This document shows, one piece after another, positions 1-8,438 of a stretch of DNA of 13,187 nucleotides. Origin of the DNA: JAGFIY01 sp964499285 (GTDB lineage Bacteria; Bacteroidota; Ignavibacteria; Ignavibacteriales; Melioribacteraceae); the NCBI GenBank assembly GCA_964499285.1, contig CAZCLA010000057.1, forward strand, positions 1-13,187, given 5' to 3'. The notes beneath the pieces are model-generated. The model did not search any database and had not been told where the DNA came from. It worked only from the letters and a program-made list of their open reading frames with translations. The position numbers and the translations under genes were made by a program. How positions within the stretch are numbered: the first letter of the stretch is position 1; the number at the start of each line of letters is the position of its first letter.

Positions 1-244
1 AATATTCTGCAGCGTTATTCAAGGAAACAAAAGTAGAGGCAGTGATAGGATTTTGTATTCCCCATTTTGACGAAACAGCTCTCCCAGCAAAAAACCCAAC
101 TTCTTTGAGAAGTTTGGTTTTTGCATTTTATTAAGTAAAAAGAATAGGAGGAAGTGAAATGATTTTGTTGGATTTGGAGAGGTTGAACTATTTACCGATT
201 ATGCGTGTTTTAAGAAACTTAGTAATAAAACTTATCTAGACATT
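1..244. other. Downstream flank, no intact gene; short open stretches
   Basis: Frame 3 of the plus strand is open from the left edge to a TAA at about 134 and would end in PTSLRSLVFAFY. It runs straight through the hairpin at 87-124, so it may be chance or the tail of a gene starting outside. An AGGAGG-like site precedes an ATG at 159 that opens only 26 codons. In another frame the same DNA reads VELFTDYACFKKLSNKTYLD and continues without a start, which looks like a decayed gene. No family was recognised. Confidence 0.25.
87..124. terminator. Strong hairpin, probable bidirectional terminator
   Basis: The arms 87-104 and 108-124 pair over a 3-nt loop: seven perfect pairs next to the loop (AACTTCT with AGAAGTT), one mismatch, then CC/GG and an A/T-rich end with one bulge. 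The A-run on one side and T-run on the other make it a terminator in both directions. It could back up the end of the defence operon and also end a plus-strand gene entering from the left. Confidence 0.65.
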
Positions 245-275
245 AAAAAAATTGCTAAGCTATCCTGTCAAGCAA
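245..275 (-). terminator. Possible intrinsic terminator just after the helicase gene
   Basis: On the minus strand, 5 nt past the stop codon, TTGCT (275-271) can pair with AGCAA (256-252) across a 14-nt loop, followed by a run of seven T (251-245). The T-run and position fit a Rho-independent terminator, but the 5-bp stem is short and the loop long. Confidence 0.35.
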
Positions 276-279
276 GATG

Positions 280-3129
280 TTATTTTAAAACACTAACTCC
301 CAACAGCCTGACTCTTGCGCCTACCGGATTTTCAACGGATGTTTTAATCTGTGAAAGTAATGCTCCAATAGCTCCTTCGTAACTTGATTTAATTTTTTGC
401 CAATCGAAACTTGGAGCGGCAGTTTCTACAATAAAATCTTTCTTTTGTAAATATTTTATTAACCAATCTTCCTGCAGCACATTTATGTCTCCGGTGTTAT
501 TAATCAGTAATGATTTTAATTCTTTGTGTTGACCGCCTTTTTCTAAATCAATAATAAAAAGCGTATTTACTATGATACTTGCTTCATTTTCTTTTTGTGA
601 CTTAGCAAAAATTGTTACATCTCCGGGAGTAGTTACTTTTTGAAAATATTCTATAACGGCATTCACTAATGGGTGACCGATGCCCATTAATTCAGCGGTT
701 CTTTTTCGCATTGATAATTCTCTATCAAAAGATACGGATTCGTATTTTGCAGCAACATTAGGATAAGATGTTAATTCCTTGGGCGTTATTATGCTATACA
801 AGTCTCCTTTCTGTAAAATAGAACCGCCGAGACGCAGTACTGCAGATTCAATAAATAATTTTATGTGCGAGAGAGAAAATTTCCCTTCTATTTCAAGATA
901 ATCTTGCAAATTGAAAGAAGACAAATCCATTGTTAAGTTTTTTAATGCTTCAAGAGATTGAACTGCTTTTCGCATAGCTTCTTCAATTTCTTCAGCAGTG
1001 CGGTTGTAATCTTTGTTAACCAAAGCATTTTTATACCAATCGAGATAATTTGGAGAAGAACCCATAAACCCTAGTATTTCCGAGCGGAAATCTTCTATTG
1101 GTTCACCTGTTGACGGATCTAGTTTACCAATTTGAACCGCAATTTCTCTTAATTTATTGTTTAATAATTGATAAATCTTCTCCTCAACGGTATCCTCTGC
1201 AACCAAATTATAAACTTGTGAAGTTTCTTCTTGACCATAACGATGAATTCTTCCTATTCTTTGTTCAACTGCCATTGGATTCCAAGGAAGATCATAATTA
1301 AAAAGTATATGTCCTATTTGAAGATTAATACCTTCACCTCCGGCAGAAGTACAGATAAGAAACTGTGCTCCATTTTCATCCCAGAATTTTTCTTTTGCCT
1401 CTATTTTATCTTCAAGAGGACCACCCTTTATTAATGCAACTTTGTTTTTACCATAAATTGATTCTAATTTTTCTTTCAGAAAATTCAAAGTTTCCACATA
1501 CTGAGTAAAGATCACGAACTTTTCATTCGGATTGCCTCTTAATATAGAATCTATTGCTCTTGTGAGTGTATCAAATTTTCTGTCAACTTCTTCGGGTACA
1601 ATATTCAGCAAGTCTTTAACTTTTTGAATCTCATCAGGGATATTAGCGTCGGCGTATATTCCGTCTTCTCCCTCCTCGTCACTGTCAAGAGACCATTCAG
1701 TTGTTTCTTCAGGTTGATAAGACCGACTAACTCTCTGCCTTGTTTGGGCTACTATTGCATCTATTTCCGGATGGTTTGCCGATATATTTGCAATGCTAAA
1801 AATTTCAGAAACCAGTTCTCTGATCTCATCTTTTAATGAGATTAATTCCGCCGCAATATTTTTTGTGTGGTTAGATTTTGCTCTTTGGTTTTCAAGATCA
1901 AGTTCTTTTCTGAGTAAAAGCACAAGCATTCTTCTTCTGAGTGCCTGCTTGATTGCTCTAATGCTTGATGACATAATTTTCTGGAATGTTGTCATCACAA
2001 AACCGATTGCCCGCTGCTGAGAGGTTGTTCTTCTTTGCCCGTTCCCTACACCTGCAACATTATATCCTTCTCTCAAATACTCTGTTAATTTTTCATAAAA
2101 AGTTCTTTCGGATAACGACAACTGAAAGGATTGAGTATGAACTTCTCTTCTCATAAAAATTGGATTGCCATCTTTATCCGTTACTTCTCTTTTGGTTCTG
2201 CGAATCATTACTCTGCTTAAAAAGTTTCTATGTTCCATCATAGATTCTTCGGAGTCGAATAATGTTTCATCAAGTAATTGAATTAGCGAGAAAAACTGAA
2301 ATGCATTTCCTTGGTGAGGTGTTGCAGATAAAAACAATAAATCTTTTGTATGTGACTTAAGCGATTCCCCAAGTTTATAATTAAGTGTTGAGGTGATTTT
2401 GTTTCCGTAACGTGTTCTGCTTAGGTGATGCGCCTCATCAAAAACAATCAGATCCCATTTCGGTCCGTTTAAAAGTCTTTCCAAACGTTGCGGACGCTTA
2501 ATAGTATCAATGGATGCTATAACGCGATTATGATTTTCCCAAGAAGCAAACCCCGTATCATTAAAGTCTATTCCCAATATTTCAAAGTTAAGCCTAAAAG
2601 CATCTCTTAATTCGGACTGCCAGTTTTTTATTAAACCTGCCGGTGTAACTATCAAAACACGGTTTGTTTCATTGCGGGTTATTAATTCCTTTATAATCAT
2701 TCCGACTTCTATAGTCTTTCCTAATCCCACTTCATCTGCAATTAAAAATCTGCGGTATTTTTTGGTAACAATATCACGCGTTAAGAGTATTTGATGTGGG
2801 AGTAAATCCGTACGGCTGTTTGAAAGCTGACCACCTTTATTTTGTAAAGGAAGTTGAAAAGCTAACTGTTTTAATAAAAAGTCAATAGGAGAATCCGTAT
2901 CATTAGTAATTATTCTCTCCCATAAATCCGGCGCCGGTTCGAGTCTTTCAACAGGAAAACTTTGTAAATGTCTTCCATCAGTATCTTCATACATTACATC
3001 GGCTTGGTATGTACCAAATACTTCACTTACTCTGTAAATTTCTACTATACCAAGGTCTTCTCTTCCTTTTACTTTTACTTTATCTCCAACTTTTGGTTTG
3101 TATTCTATTTTCTGCTCTGCTGTAAACAT
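280..3129 (-). CDS. SNF2-family DNA helicase/translocase, DrmD/BrxHII-like
   Basis: A 949-residue superfamily 2 ATPase of the SNF2 class, expected to translocate on double-stranded DNA using ATP. Visible motifs are Walker A in ADEVGLGKT (131-139), Walker B DEAH (231-234), motif III SAT (268-270), motif V around TSAGGEGINLQ (about 594-604) and motif VI EQRIGRIHRYGQ (622-633). Residues 13-63 look like a small SH3-like beta domain (VGDKVKVKG...), as in DrmD-type helicases. Between the two RecA lobes lies an insert of about 150 residues with a basic, coil-like stretch (about 390-445) and a very acidic patch (475-490). About 250 residues follow the helicase core and are not assigned. It is the last gene of the operon, 10 nt after the 145-residue gene. 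A GAGG ribosome site (3138-3141) overlaps that gene's stop codon and supports this start. SNF2 helicases of this kind occur in class 1 DISARM and BREX type 3; assignment to one of the two is not possible by eye. Confidence 0.93.
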   Translation of the reverse strand: MFTAEQKIEYKPKVGDKVKVKGREDLGIVEIYRVSEVFGTYQADVMYEDTDGRHLQSFPVERLEPAPDLWERIITNDTDSPIDFLLKQLAFQLPLQNKGGQLSNSRTDLLPHQILLTRDIVTKKYRRFLIADEVGLGKTIEVGMIIKELITRNETNRVLIVTPAGLIKNWQSELRDAFRLNFEILGIDFNDTGFASWENHNRVIASIDTIKRPQRLERLLNGPKWDLIVFDEAHHLSRTRYGNKITSTLNYKLGESLKSHTKDLLFLSATPHQGNAFQFFSLIQLLDETLFDSEESMMEHRNFLSRVMIRRTKREVTDKDGNPIFMRREVHTQSFQLSLSERTFYEKLTEYLREGYNVAGVGNGQRRTTSQQRAIGFVMTTFQKIMSSSIRAIKQALRRRMLVLLLRKELDLENQRAKSNHTKNIAAELISLKDEIRELVSEIFSIANISANHPEIDAIVAQTRQRVSRSYQPEETTEWSLDSDEEGEDGIYADANIPDEIQKVKDLLNIVPEEVDRKFDTLTRAIDSILRGNPNEKFVIFTQYVETLNFLKEKLESIYGKNKVALIKGGPLEDKIEAKEKFWDENGAQFLICTSAGGEGINLQIGHILFNYDLPWNPMAVEQRIGRIHRYGQEETSQVYNLVAEDTVEEKIYQLLNNKLREIAVQIGKLDPSTGEPIEDFRSEILGFMGSSPNYLDWYKNALVNKDYNRTAEEIEEAMRKAVQSLEALKNLTMDLSSFNLQDYLEIEGKFSLSHIKLFIESAVLRLGGSILQKGDLYSIITPKELTSYPNVAAKYESVSFDRELSMRKRTAELMGIGHPLVNAVIEYFQKVTTPGDVTIFAKSQKENEASIIVNTLFIIDLEKGGQHKELKSLLINNTGDINVLQEDWLIKYLQKKDFIVETAAPSFDWQKIKSSYEGAIGALLSQIKTSVENPVGARVRLLGVSVLK

Positions 3130-3139
3130 TTTAAATACC

Positions 3140-3577
3140 TCAATTTCCGCTTAAATTGAATTGAACCTTGTAAATTTTTTGACCGTTAATTTCATCAGGT
3201 ATCGGCGATCCAAAGATTAAGTATATTGGTATTTTATCCGTAATGTGTCTGTCTATTAACTTTTCGCCCCGCTCTAAATCGCCGCGAAAAATTATTTGCA
3301 CATCGCCGCATCCATTTGCAAAAAAGTCATTTGCCTTTAATTGTAGCTTATTTCTTATGATTTTAGCATAATCTTCCATTTGCGGTCTTGCCTGCAAGAG
3401 AAGCTCTTCCAAACCGTGGATGCGAAGACTCGAATACTCGTTGTAAGGAAATTCTTCTTGTTCAAGATCTCTTAAGAAATCGGCAAATCCTTTTTGTTGT
3501 GTGTTAGCCTTAATACCATTTCCCGAAGGAAGCGGCGGTGAAAGACTTTTTTGTTGAACTAAAACATAACCCGGCAT
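3140..3577 (-). CDS. Unrecognised 145-residue protein between methylase and helicase
   Basis: I do not recognise this protein. It is 145 residues, soluble in appearance, with no signal peptide or membrane segment. The first 25 or so residues are rich in Pro, Ser, Gly and Gln and are probably disordered. The rest alternates helices (about 28-85) with beta-rich stretches such as VQIIFRGDL, IPIYLIFGS and KIYKVQFNLSG. It has one GCGD and no obvious catalytic motif. It is a real gene: it has a strong AGGAGG site 8 nt before the ATG, starts 3 nt after the methylase stop and ends 10 nt before the helicase start. Its place between a DUF1156 methylase and an SNF2 helicase suggests an accessory subunit of one of them, for example a specificity or adaptor factor. 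That role is inference from position only. Confidence 0.8.
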   Translation of the reverse strand: MPGYVLVQQKSLSPPLPSGNGIKANTQQKGFADFLRDLEQEEFPYNEYSSLRIHGLEELLLQARPQMEDYAKIIRNKLQLKANDFFANGCGDVQIIFRGDLERGEKLIDRHITDKIPIYLIFGSPIPDEINGQKIYKVQFNLSGN

Positions 3578-3580
3578 TAT

Positions 3581-6500
3581 TTAATCCTCCTTTTGAGAAG
3601 GTTTATTTATTTCTGTAAATAACGTACGCTCGTCTATTAAACCCAAAACTTTTTTTGCCGGAGAAATGAATACTTTATTACACTCCATCAAATGTTCCAA
3701 CGCAGCTCTAATTTGCGGCTTTAAGCCGCTGAATTTTTCGAGCCAAGGAAAAATATTTTCACCCGCTTCTGCTAAACCAAGCAAGAAATGAACAACATCA
3801 ACCAAAAGGTGATCTTTCGGTAATATGATTTGCTCGTCAACAAATAATGTTGGCTGTGAATTTGATGATCCGTTTTTAAACTTGTTCCGTAAGTCGTTCA
3901 GCCTTTCAAGCGGCTGCTTTACTTCAAAAGTTCTTCCGCGGGTTTCTCTTCCTTTTATTAGTAATCCACGTTCTCTCAATATCTTTGGTTCAATTATTCC
4001 CTTACAATTTTTGTGAACTTCATCTACCTTTATTTCTTTTTTAAAGCACAGGGTACTGAAATAAACATAAGACGGTTTATCAATATTTTCTAATTCCGGC
4101 GGAAGGGGATTATCCTTTGTAAGTAATTGGTCTATCATCATTCGTATATCGCCGAGAGCTTCCTTTATTGGAACCGGCTTCTCTTCGTGATCTACAATTG
4201 CTCCGTAATGTTTGCTGTAAAGCTCTAGGCATTTACCTATTAGAATAATGTTAATGTCTGTAGGCAGCAGTTTTTCTTTTCCGTATTTACCGGATTCAAT
4301 TAATTTTATTTCTTCACGCGCACGCTGCCTAATTTCTAAACGCACGCCTGCCCAAGAACGCTTTGAAATACCGCTTCCATTAATCCGCTTTTTACAGACG
4401 TGAATTAAATCGTATGATATTGCTTCATTGTTCATTAAATGGAGAGAGTTCTCCGCTTCGCCGTGAATCGGATAAACGGCTTCAATGTAATAGCCGGCTT
4501 CGCAAACCGCATTCAGTAGAGCATCCCAAGCGGTATCTTCAGAGTGATGAAATGTAAATATTAACGGGGCATCATCTTTTGAATTGAGTTTACACTGATG
4601 AAAAACATTTTTTAAGCCTTCTTTGAAATCGTCGGAAGATTTTCCCCGTGTTTTGTTCTCTACTATCTCTTCGCTCTTTGGAGTAACCTCAGGCAAAAAT
4701 TGTGGATATTTATCCTTCAGCGCTAAGCGCAGCCAAACGTAGAAGAAATCAGCAAGTTCCGAATAATTAACATTTCCTGCGTAAGGAGGATCGGTGATTA
4801 TAAAATCAACTTTTTCTTTTACTGAATAGGAGGAAGCATTCTGAGTTAATAATTTTTTTTGATCTATTGCGGGGTTTATCTTTTCATTTGAAGGAAAGAG
4901 TTCTGTCCTATTTGAGTCTGCTATTATTTTCCTATCGTAAGGCTCATAAGAAAAGCTCTTTGCTTCGAATGTTTTTTCAGAGCAATTTATAAATGAATTT
5001 TTACCATATTTTGTTCCCCACAAATTACCTTCCAGTGAGGTTATTTTGGGTTGAAAATCGTGACGCGCAAATACTCCTTCTGATTTATCACCACCAAAGT
5101 TGTATCTTGTAAACATATTATATGATTCAGATGCAACAAAAAACGCACTCAACAACATTTCCTTCAAAATTTGGTTGTCCTCTTCACAAATTGCGTTCAG
5201 CAAAGTAGAAAGTCCAAGCAACTGTCTTTCATTAAACATTTGGTGCCAATATTTGTAATGGTGCTCATTAAGTCTTCGTGTTTCTGCACCAACTGGTATT
5301 TCAGATTTTGGATATGGGAGGTTATCCTTTTCCTTTTCCCAAATCTCTTTTGCTTTTTGGTAATTTGCTAAGTCAGCCGCAGAAAACCGTTTGAAGAATT
5401 TGCCGTTATTCTTTGAGAGAAGAGATTTCTGAAAAGTTGTGCTTTCTGCTTCGTCTTCCATTTCAAAAAATTTAGTCTCAATATTCTCCGTATCATTTTT
5501 ACCTGCACAGGTTTCGCAGTAACCCTCAATTGCGTAAGGTCTAAGCGGCAGTAATTCATCTTCGGGCAGCTGCCGTATTGCGCTTATTATTTTATCAACA
5601 TTACCGTTGCAGGTTCCCCTGCAAATATATTTACCTTTGAAAGGTATGTTTGCTTCATAAGGATTATAACTAGAATTACAGGAAGGGCAGGTTACTTCAT
5701 CGGCTTCTTTTAGTTCACCTCTATATTGCCAAACTTCTTCGCAATGTGGACAGTATAAAACACTCAAATCAATTTTTTTCTTGTCTTTCTTTTTTCTCGG
5801 CACAATTGGCGTAATAGTTTTTGAACACCAAGGACATTCGACTTTGTTTTTTTCCTGTCCGTAAATCCACCTAACATTACCGCGCCCCTTTCCCGCAGAA
5901 TGTTGGGTTGAATTAATCATTAATTTTTCATCGCCAACTAGAGATGCCGGCTCAATTTCCCAATCGAAAGTCTTTTTGCATTCGGGACATTCACAGTCTT
6001 TGTAATATTTTATACTCGGACTTTTCTGAGCAATTATATAATCTTTAAACAAAGGTGTTTGATGATTACAAACTGCAGTGGTACAAGGAGCCAACTTAAC
6101 CCAAAACGTATAAATAGTATCGGCATTTTTATTACCGCAGGAAGGGCATTCTGTCTTATACATATCGAGCAATGTTTCTTTAAGCGGTTTTCCTGACCAG
6201 CTCACTGTTCTTTCGGCTAATCTTCCAAAAGATTTTTGTAATTCATCAAGATCGACCGGCTCAACTTCTGTTTTTACAATAAACCAAGCAACGGGATTTA
6301 AGTCTATTCCAATTACTTTACTTCCGAGTCTAAGCGCTTCAACAATAGTCGTTCCGCCGCCCATAAAAGGATCGAGCACAATTTTTCCGTTTGTATCGGG
6401 GTCGTTCGTATGATCTTTATAAAACTCTTCCATAATATCAGTGCCGGCGGGCTTCATTGCCGCAAGTAAAATAGCACGAAAGACCGAAGAAGACCTGCGG

Positions 6501-6607
6501 GCAAACCATTTGTGCATTGTATAAATCGGCTTAAATGCATTCCGTTCCGGCACAGCCAGTTTGTTTATTTCAACTATCGGGAAATATTCTTCGATTGCTT
6601 TTTTCAT
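3581..6607 (-). CDS. DUF1156/COG1743 adenine-type DNA methyltransferase with zinc ribbons (PglXI-like)
   Basis: A 1008-residue DNA methyltransferase, expected to transfer a methyl group from S-adenosylmethionine to DNA bases, probably N6-adenine. The start matches the DUF1156 family: IEEYFPIVEIN (5-15) then HKWFARR (32-38). The AdoMet-binding motif is DPFMGGGTT (79-87). The catalytic DPPY is at 606-609 in ITDPPYAGNVNYSELADFF. The order, AdoMet motif first and DPPY much later, is that of COG1743. The roughly 500 residues between them hold several Cys pairs (154/157, 207/210, 258/261, 286/289, 307/310, 329/333, 364/367), consistent with three or more zinc ribbons. DUF1156 methylases are PglXI of BREX type 3 and also occur in DISARM-related loci, where methylation marks host DNA. 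Here it lies 2 nt after the MBL gene and 3 nt before the small unknown gene. All key motifs are intact. Confidence 0.94.
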   Translation of the reverse strand: MKKAIEEYFPIVEINKLAVPERNAFKPIYTMHKWFARRSSSVFRAILLAAMKPAGTDIMEEFYKDHTNDPDTNGKIVLDPFMGGGTTIVEALRLGSKVIGIDLNPVAWFIVKTEVEPVDLDELQKSFGRLAERTVSWSGKPLKETLLDMYKTECPSCGNKNADTIYTFWVKLAPCTTAVCNHQTPLFKDYIIAQKSPSIKYYKDCECPECKKTFDWEIEPASLVGDEKLMINSTQHSAGKGRGNVRWIYGQEKNKVECPWCSKTITPIVPRKKKDKKKIDLSVLYCPHCEEVWQYRGELKEADEVTCPSCNSSYNPYEANIPFKGKYICRGTCNGNVDKIISAIRQLPEDELLPLRPYAIEGYCETCAGKNDTENIETKFFEMEDEAESTTFQKSLLSKNNGKFFKRFSAADLANYQKAKEIWEKEKDNLPYPKSEIPVGAETRRLNEHHYKYWHQMFNERQLLGLSTLLNAICEEDNQILKEMLLSAFFVASESYNMFTRYNFGGDKSEGVFARHDFQPKITSLEGNLWGTKYGKNSFINCSEKTFEAKSFSYEPYDRKIIADSNRTELFPSNEKINPAIDQKKLLTQNASSYSVKEKVDFIITDPPYAGNVNYSELADFFYVWLRLALKDKYPQFLPEVTPKSEEIVENKTRGKSSDDFKEGLKNVFHQCKLNSKDDAPLIFTFHHSEDTAWDALLNAVCEAGYYIEAVYPIHGEAENSLHLMNNEAISYDLIHVCKKRINGSGISKRSWAGVRLEIRQRAREEIKLIESGKYGKEKLLPTDINIILIGKCLELYSKHYGAIVDHEEKPVPIKEALGDIRMMIDQLLTKDNPLPPELENIDKPSYVYFSTLCFKKEIKVDEVHKNCKGIIEPKILRERGLLIKGRETRGRTFEVKQPLERLNDLRNKFKNGSSNSQPTLFVDEQIILPKDHLLVDVVHFLLGLAEAGENIFPWLEKFSGLKPQIRAALEHLMECNKVFISPAKKVLGLIDERTLFTEINKPSQKED
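3586..3591 (-). promoter_or_regulatory. Strong Shine-Dalgarno site (AGGAGG) for the 145-residue gene
   Basis: A perfect AGGAGG lies 8 nt before the ATG at 3577, inside the last codons of the upstream methylase gene. It fixes the start of the small gene. It also shows that this organism uses Shine-Dalgarno initiation at least here, which is less typical of many Bacteroidota. Confidence 0.8.
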
Positions 6608-6609
6608 AA

Positions 6610-7791
6610 TTAATTTCCCACCATATCATATTTTGAATAATTTAATCCGTTTTTATACGAAAAATTTAGGTGTTTATATATCATTGAGTCATTAAATAGA
6701 TATGAAGATTTATTATTGTAATAAAAACCAAGCTCATTTGTAAAACTAATGCTTCCCTGTGAAGGGCGACTTTTTCTAGTAAATACAGAAAATTGACCAT
6801 CGGAGAATACATCTATTGTAATTGTTCCCCAGAATCTAGTTGACATTGAAATGTTTGGGTATCTTCTTTGTGCGTCTTGATCCTGTTTAACACCTTCTGA
6901 AACAATAGTTAATTTGGGATTCATTATTTTTACAGCTTCGGGATGAAATCCACTTTCTAAACCGTGATGAGAGGCTTTAAGAATATCAATATTATTGATT
7001 AACTGAGAGGAAGTATTTAAAAGATGTTGCCAAGCATTAGGCAATCCTTCTTGAGGAAAATTTGAAGGACTTGTTGATCCTTCACTACCAAAAGCATCAC
7101 CACCTAGAATAATTTTACTTTTTCCATAGGTAATTAATAATATATAACTAGTATTGTTGTATATGTCATTGTCATTCCTATAAACATATTTATAATCAGC
7201 ATCATCTAATAATTTTTCATCAGGTGATAATATATGAATGCCATCACCATCATTTGACCCATATTCATCAATATTGAAGTATTTATTTTTATCACCTTTC
7301 TTATAAGAGCGATGGAAACTCTTGTTTGTCCATTCTTTATAAGTTTCCCAACTTGCTTGCTCTTCATTGGATTTAAATTTCGTTATAACTTTTTTATTGG
7401 GCAATGACCAAAAGTTAAACAGCTTTAATTTTTTATTTTCTATTTCTTGTTGTAACCTAGCAAGTCCTGTTAAATGATCACAGTCTGGGTGAGTCAAAAT
7501 AAAACGAAATATTTTATTCCCAATATGCTCCAAAATATAAACTGCTGGATCGTCCAGCTGTACATCATAATCTTTTGAATTCACATCTTTTTGTTTGCTA
7601 AGTAAACCCAGTAATCCACTTGAGTTATTTTCTGATAGTAAATCTAGTAATGAAATATTTTGTTTATTATCAGGGAGCAAAAGGCTATTATTTATATCTA
7701 CCATTGTAACATTACCAGATGTTGGGTGTTCAATAATGGTGCAATCACCTCTGCCAACATTCAAAAAATGTATACGCACTGGGATATTCAT
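6610..7791 (-). CDS. Metallo-beta-lactamase-fold hydrolase, ComEC/Rec2-like
   Basis: A 393-residue protein with the metallo-beta-lactamase fold, a two-metal hydrolase family. It begins with HFLNVGRGDCTII (8-20), the opening of ComEC/Rec2-type MBL domains, then MVDIN (30-34). The metal-binding loop is THPDCDHLTG (100-109), a variant of HxHxDH also found in ComEC-like proteins. Later ligands are GGDA (230-233) and ASHHG (273-277). In ComEC the corresponding domain is thought to degrade DNA, so nuclease activity is plausible; other phosphodiester substrates are possible. The protein has no membrane segment or signal peptide. Residues 140-215 form an insert rich in Lys, Asn and Asp. The last 40 residues are rich in Tyr, Asn and Ser. 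Its ATG overlaps the stop of the membrane-protein gene by 4 nt, so the two are probably translated together and may act as a pair at the membrane. It is not a standard BREX or DISARM component. Confidence 0.9.
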   Translation of the reverse strand: MNIPVRIHFLNVGRGDCTIIEHPTSGNVTMVDINNSLLLPDNKQNISLLDLLSENNSSGLLGLLSKQKDVNSKDYDVQLDDPAVYILEHIGNKIFRFILTHPDCDHLTGLARLQQEIENKKLKLFNFWSLPNKKVITKFKSNEEQASWETYKEWTNKSFHRSYKKGDKNKYFNIDEYGSNDGDGIHILSPDEKLLDDADYKYVYRNDNDIYNNTSYILLITYGKSKIILGGDAFGSEGSTSPSNFPQEGLPNAWQHLLNTSSQLINNIDILKASHHGLESGFHPEAVKIMNPKLTIVSEGVKQDQDAQRRYPNISMSTRFWGTITIDVFSDGQFSVFTRKSRPSQGSISFTNELGFYYNNKSSYLFNDSMIYKHLNFSYKNGLNYSKYDMVGN

Positions 7792-8438
7792 TGTTTCACC
7801 GTTATAAATTGAACAAATAATTCTCTTGCATAATGTATTGCAAATCTATGCATTCGATATAAACTCAATGAAAAAAGAATGAGAAGCACAATTATTATTG
7901 AAATATTTGTGAACCCATAATAGAATAAATAAATAATTGTTATTATGAGGAAGCTGGTAGCAATACCCCGATTTAAACCGTACAAACCATTAAATACATC
8001 AATTCGTTTGCTTTTATTAACAATCTCTATAATTGAATAAATTTGACGAGTAAGCAAATACCATTCATTTTTTGATAACTTCTTTATGCTTTCAAAATTT
8101 GATGGTGCTAATTGGTTTTTAATTAATTCCTCTATTTTATTTATTTGGCTGAGAGAAATAACTTTATTATTTCTTGTTCTTAACCAATCAGTCGGCACTC
8201 CTCGAAATAATTTCCACCAAACACTTTCAAGAAAATTGCCTAGCCCTTGAATAAGTTGACCGGCTATGTAGGATAAAATGATTCCTAATAAAACTAGTCC
8301 AACACTTATTTGAGGTGTCCAAACAAAAGTCCTCAGCGAATTATCAATTAATGATATTCCAGTGAGTGTCAAAAATCCCGGAAGAATAATTCCGCTGAAC
8401 TCATAAAAATCAAAATCTTTTTTCATATTATTTCTCAT
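7788..8438 (-). CDS. Predicted four-helix inner-membrane protein, unknown family
   Basis: A 216-residue integral membrane protein that I do not recognise. Four hydrophobic segments are visible: about 15-32, 44-66, 157-176 and 178-195. Between the second and third lies a loop of about 90 residues rich in Lys and Arg. By the positive-inside rule this loop and both ends should face the cytoplasm. The N-terminus (DFYEFSGIILPGF) has no cleavable signal peptide. The start overlaps the PIN toxin stop by ATGA, and the end overlaps the MBL hydrolase start by ATGA. A second in-frame Met is at codon 5. The tight link to a ComEC-like MBL protein recalls ComEC itself, where membrane helices and an MBL domain share one polypeptide. 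A role as membrane anchor or as a membrane-disrupting effector is inference. Confidence 0.82.
   Translation of the reverse strand: MRNNMKKDFDFYEFSGIILPGFLTLTGISLIDNSLRTFVWTPQISVGLVLLGIILSYIAGQLIQGLGNFLESVWWKLFRGVPTDWLRTRNNKVISLSQINKIEELIKNQLAPSNFESIKKLSKNEWYLLTRQIYSIIEIVNKSKRIDVFNGLYGLNRGIATSFLIITIIYLFYYGFTNISIIIVLLILFSLSLYRMHRFAIHYARELFVQFITVKQ

Noticed and set aside
159..239. A 26-codon plus-strand peptide with an AGGAGG-like site
   Set aside because: Very short, no recognisable motif, and another frame over the same DNA looks more protein-like, so a decayed gene is a better reading.
1098..2020. Several plus-strand open frames of 60-75 codons across the helicase gene
   Set aside because: They lie opposite a gene with intact SNF2 motifs, have no ribosome sites and encode Phe/Ser/Leu-rich sequence typical of antisense shadows.
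5368..5559. A minus-strand 63-codon frame within the methylase
   Set aside because: It is a shifted frame inside a continuous methylase gene; no ribosome site and no family features.
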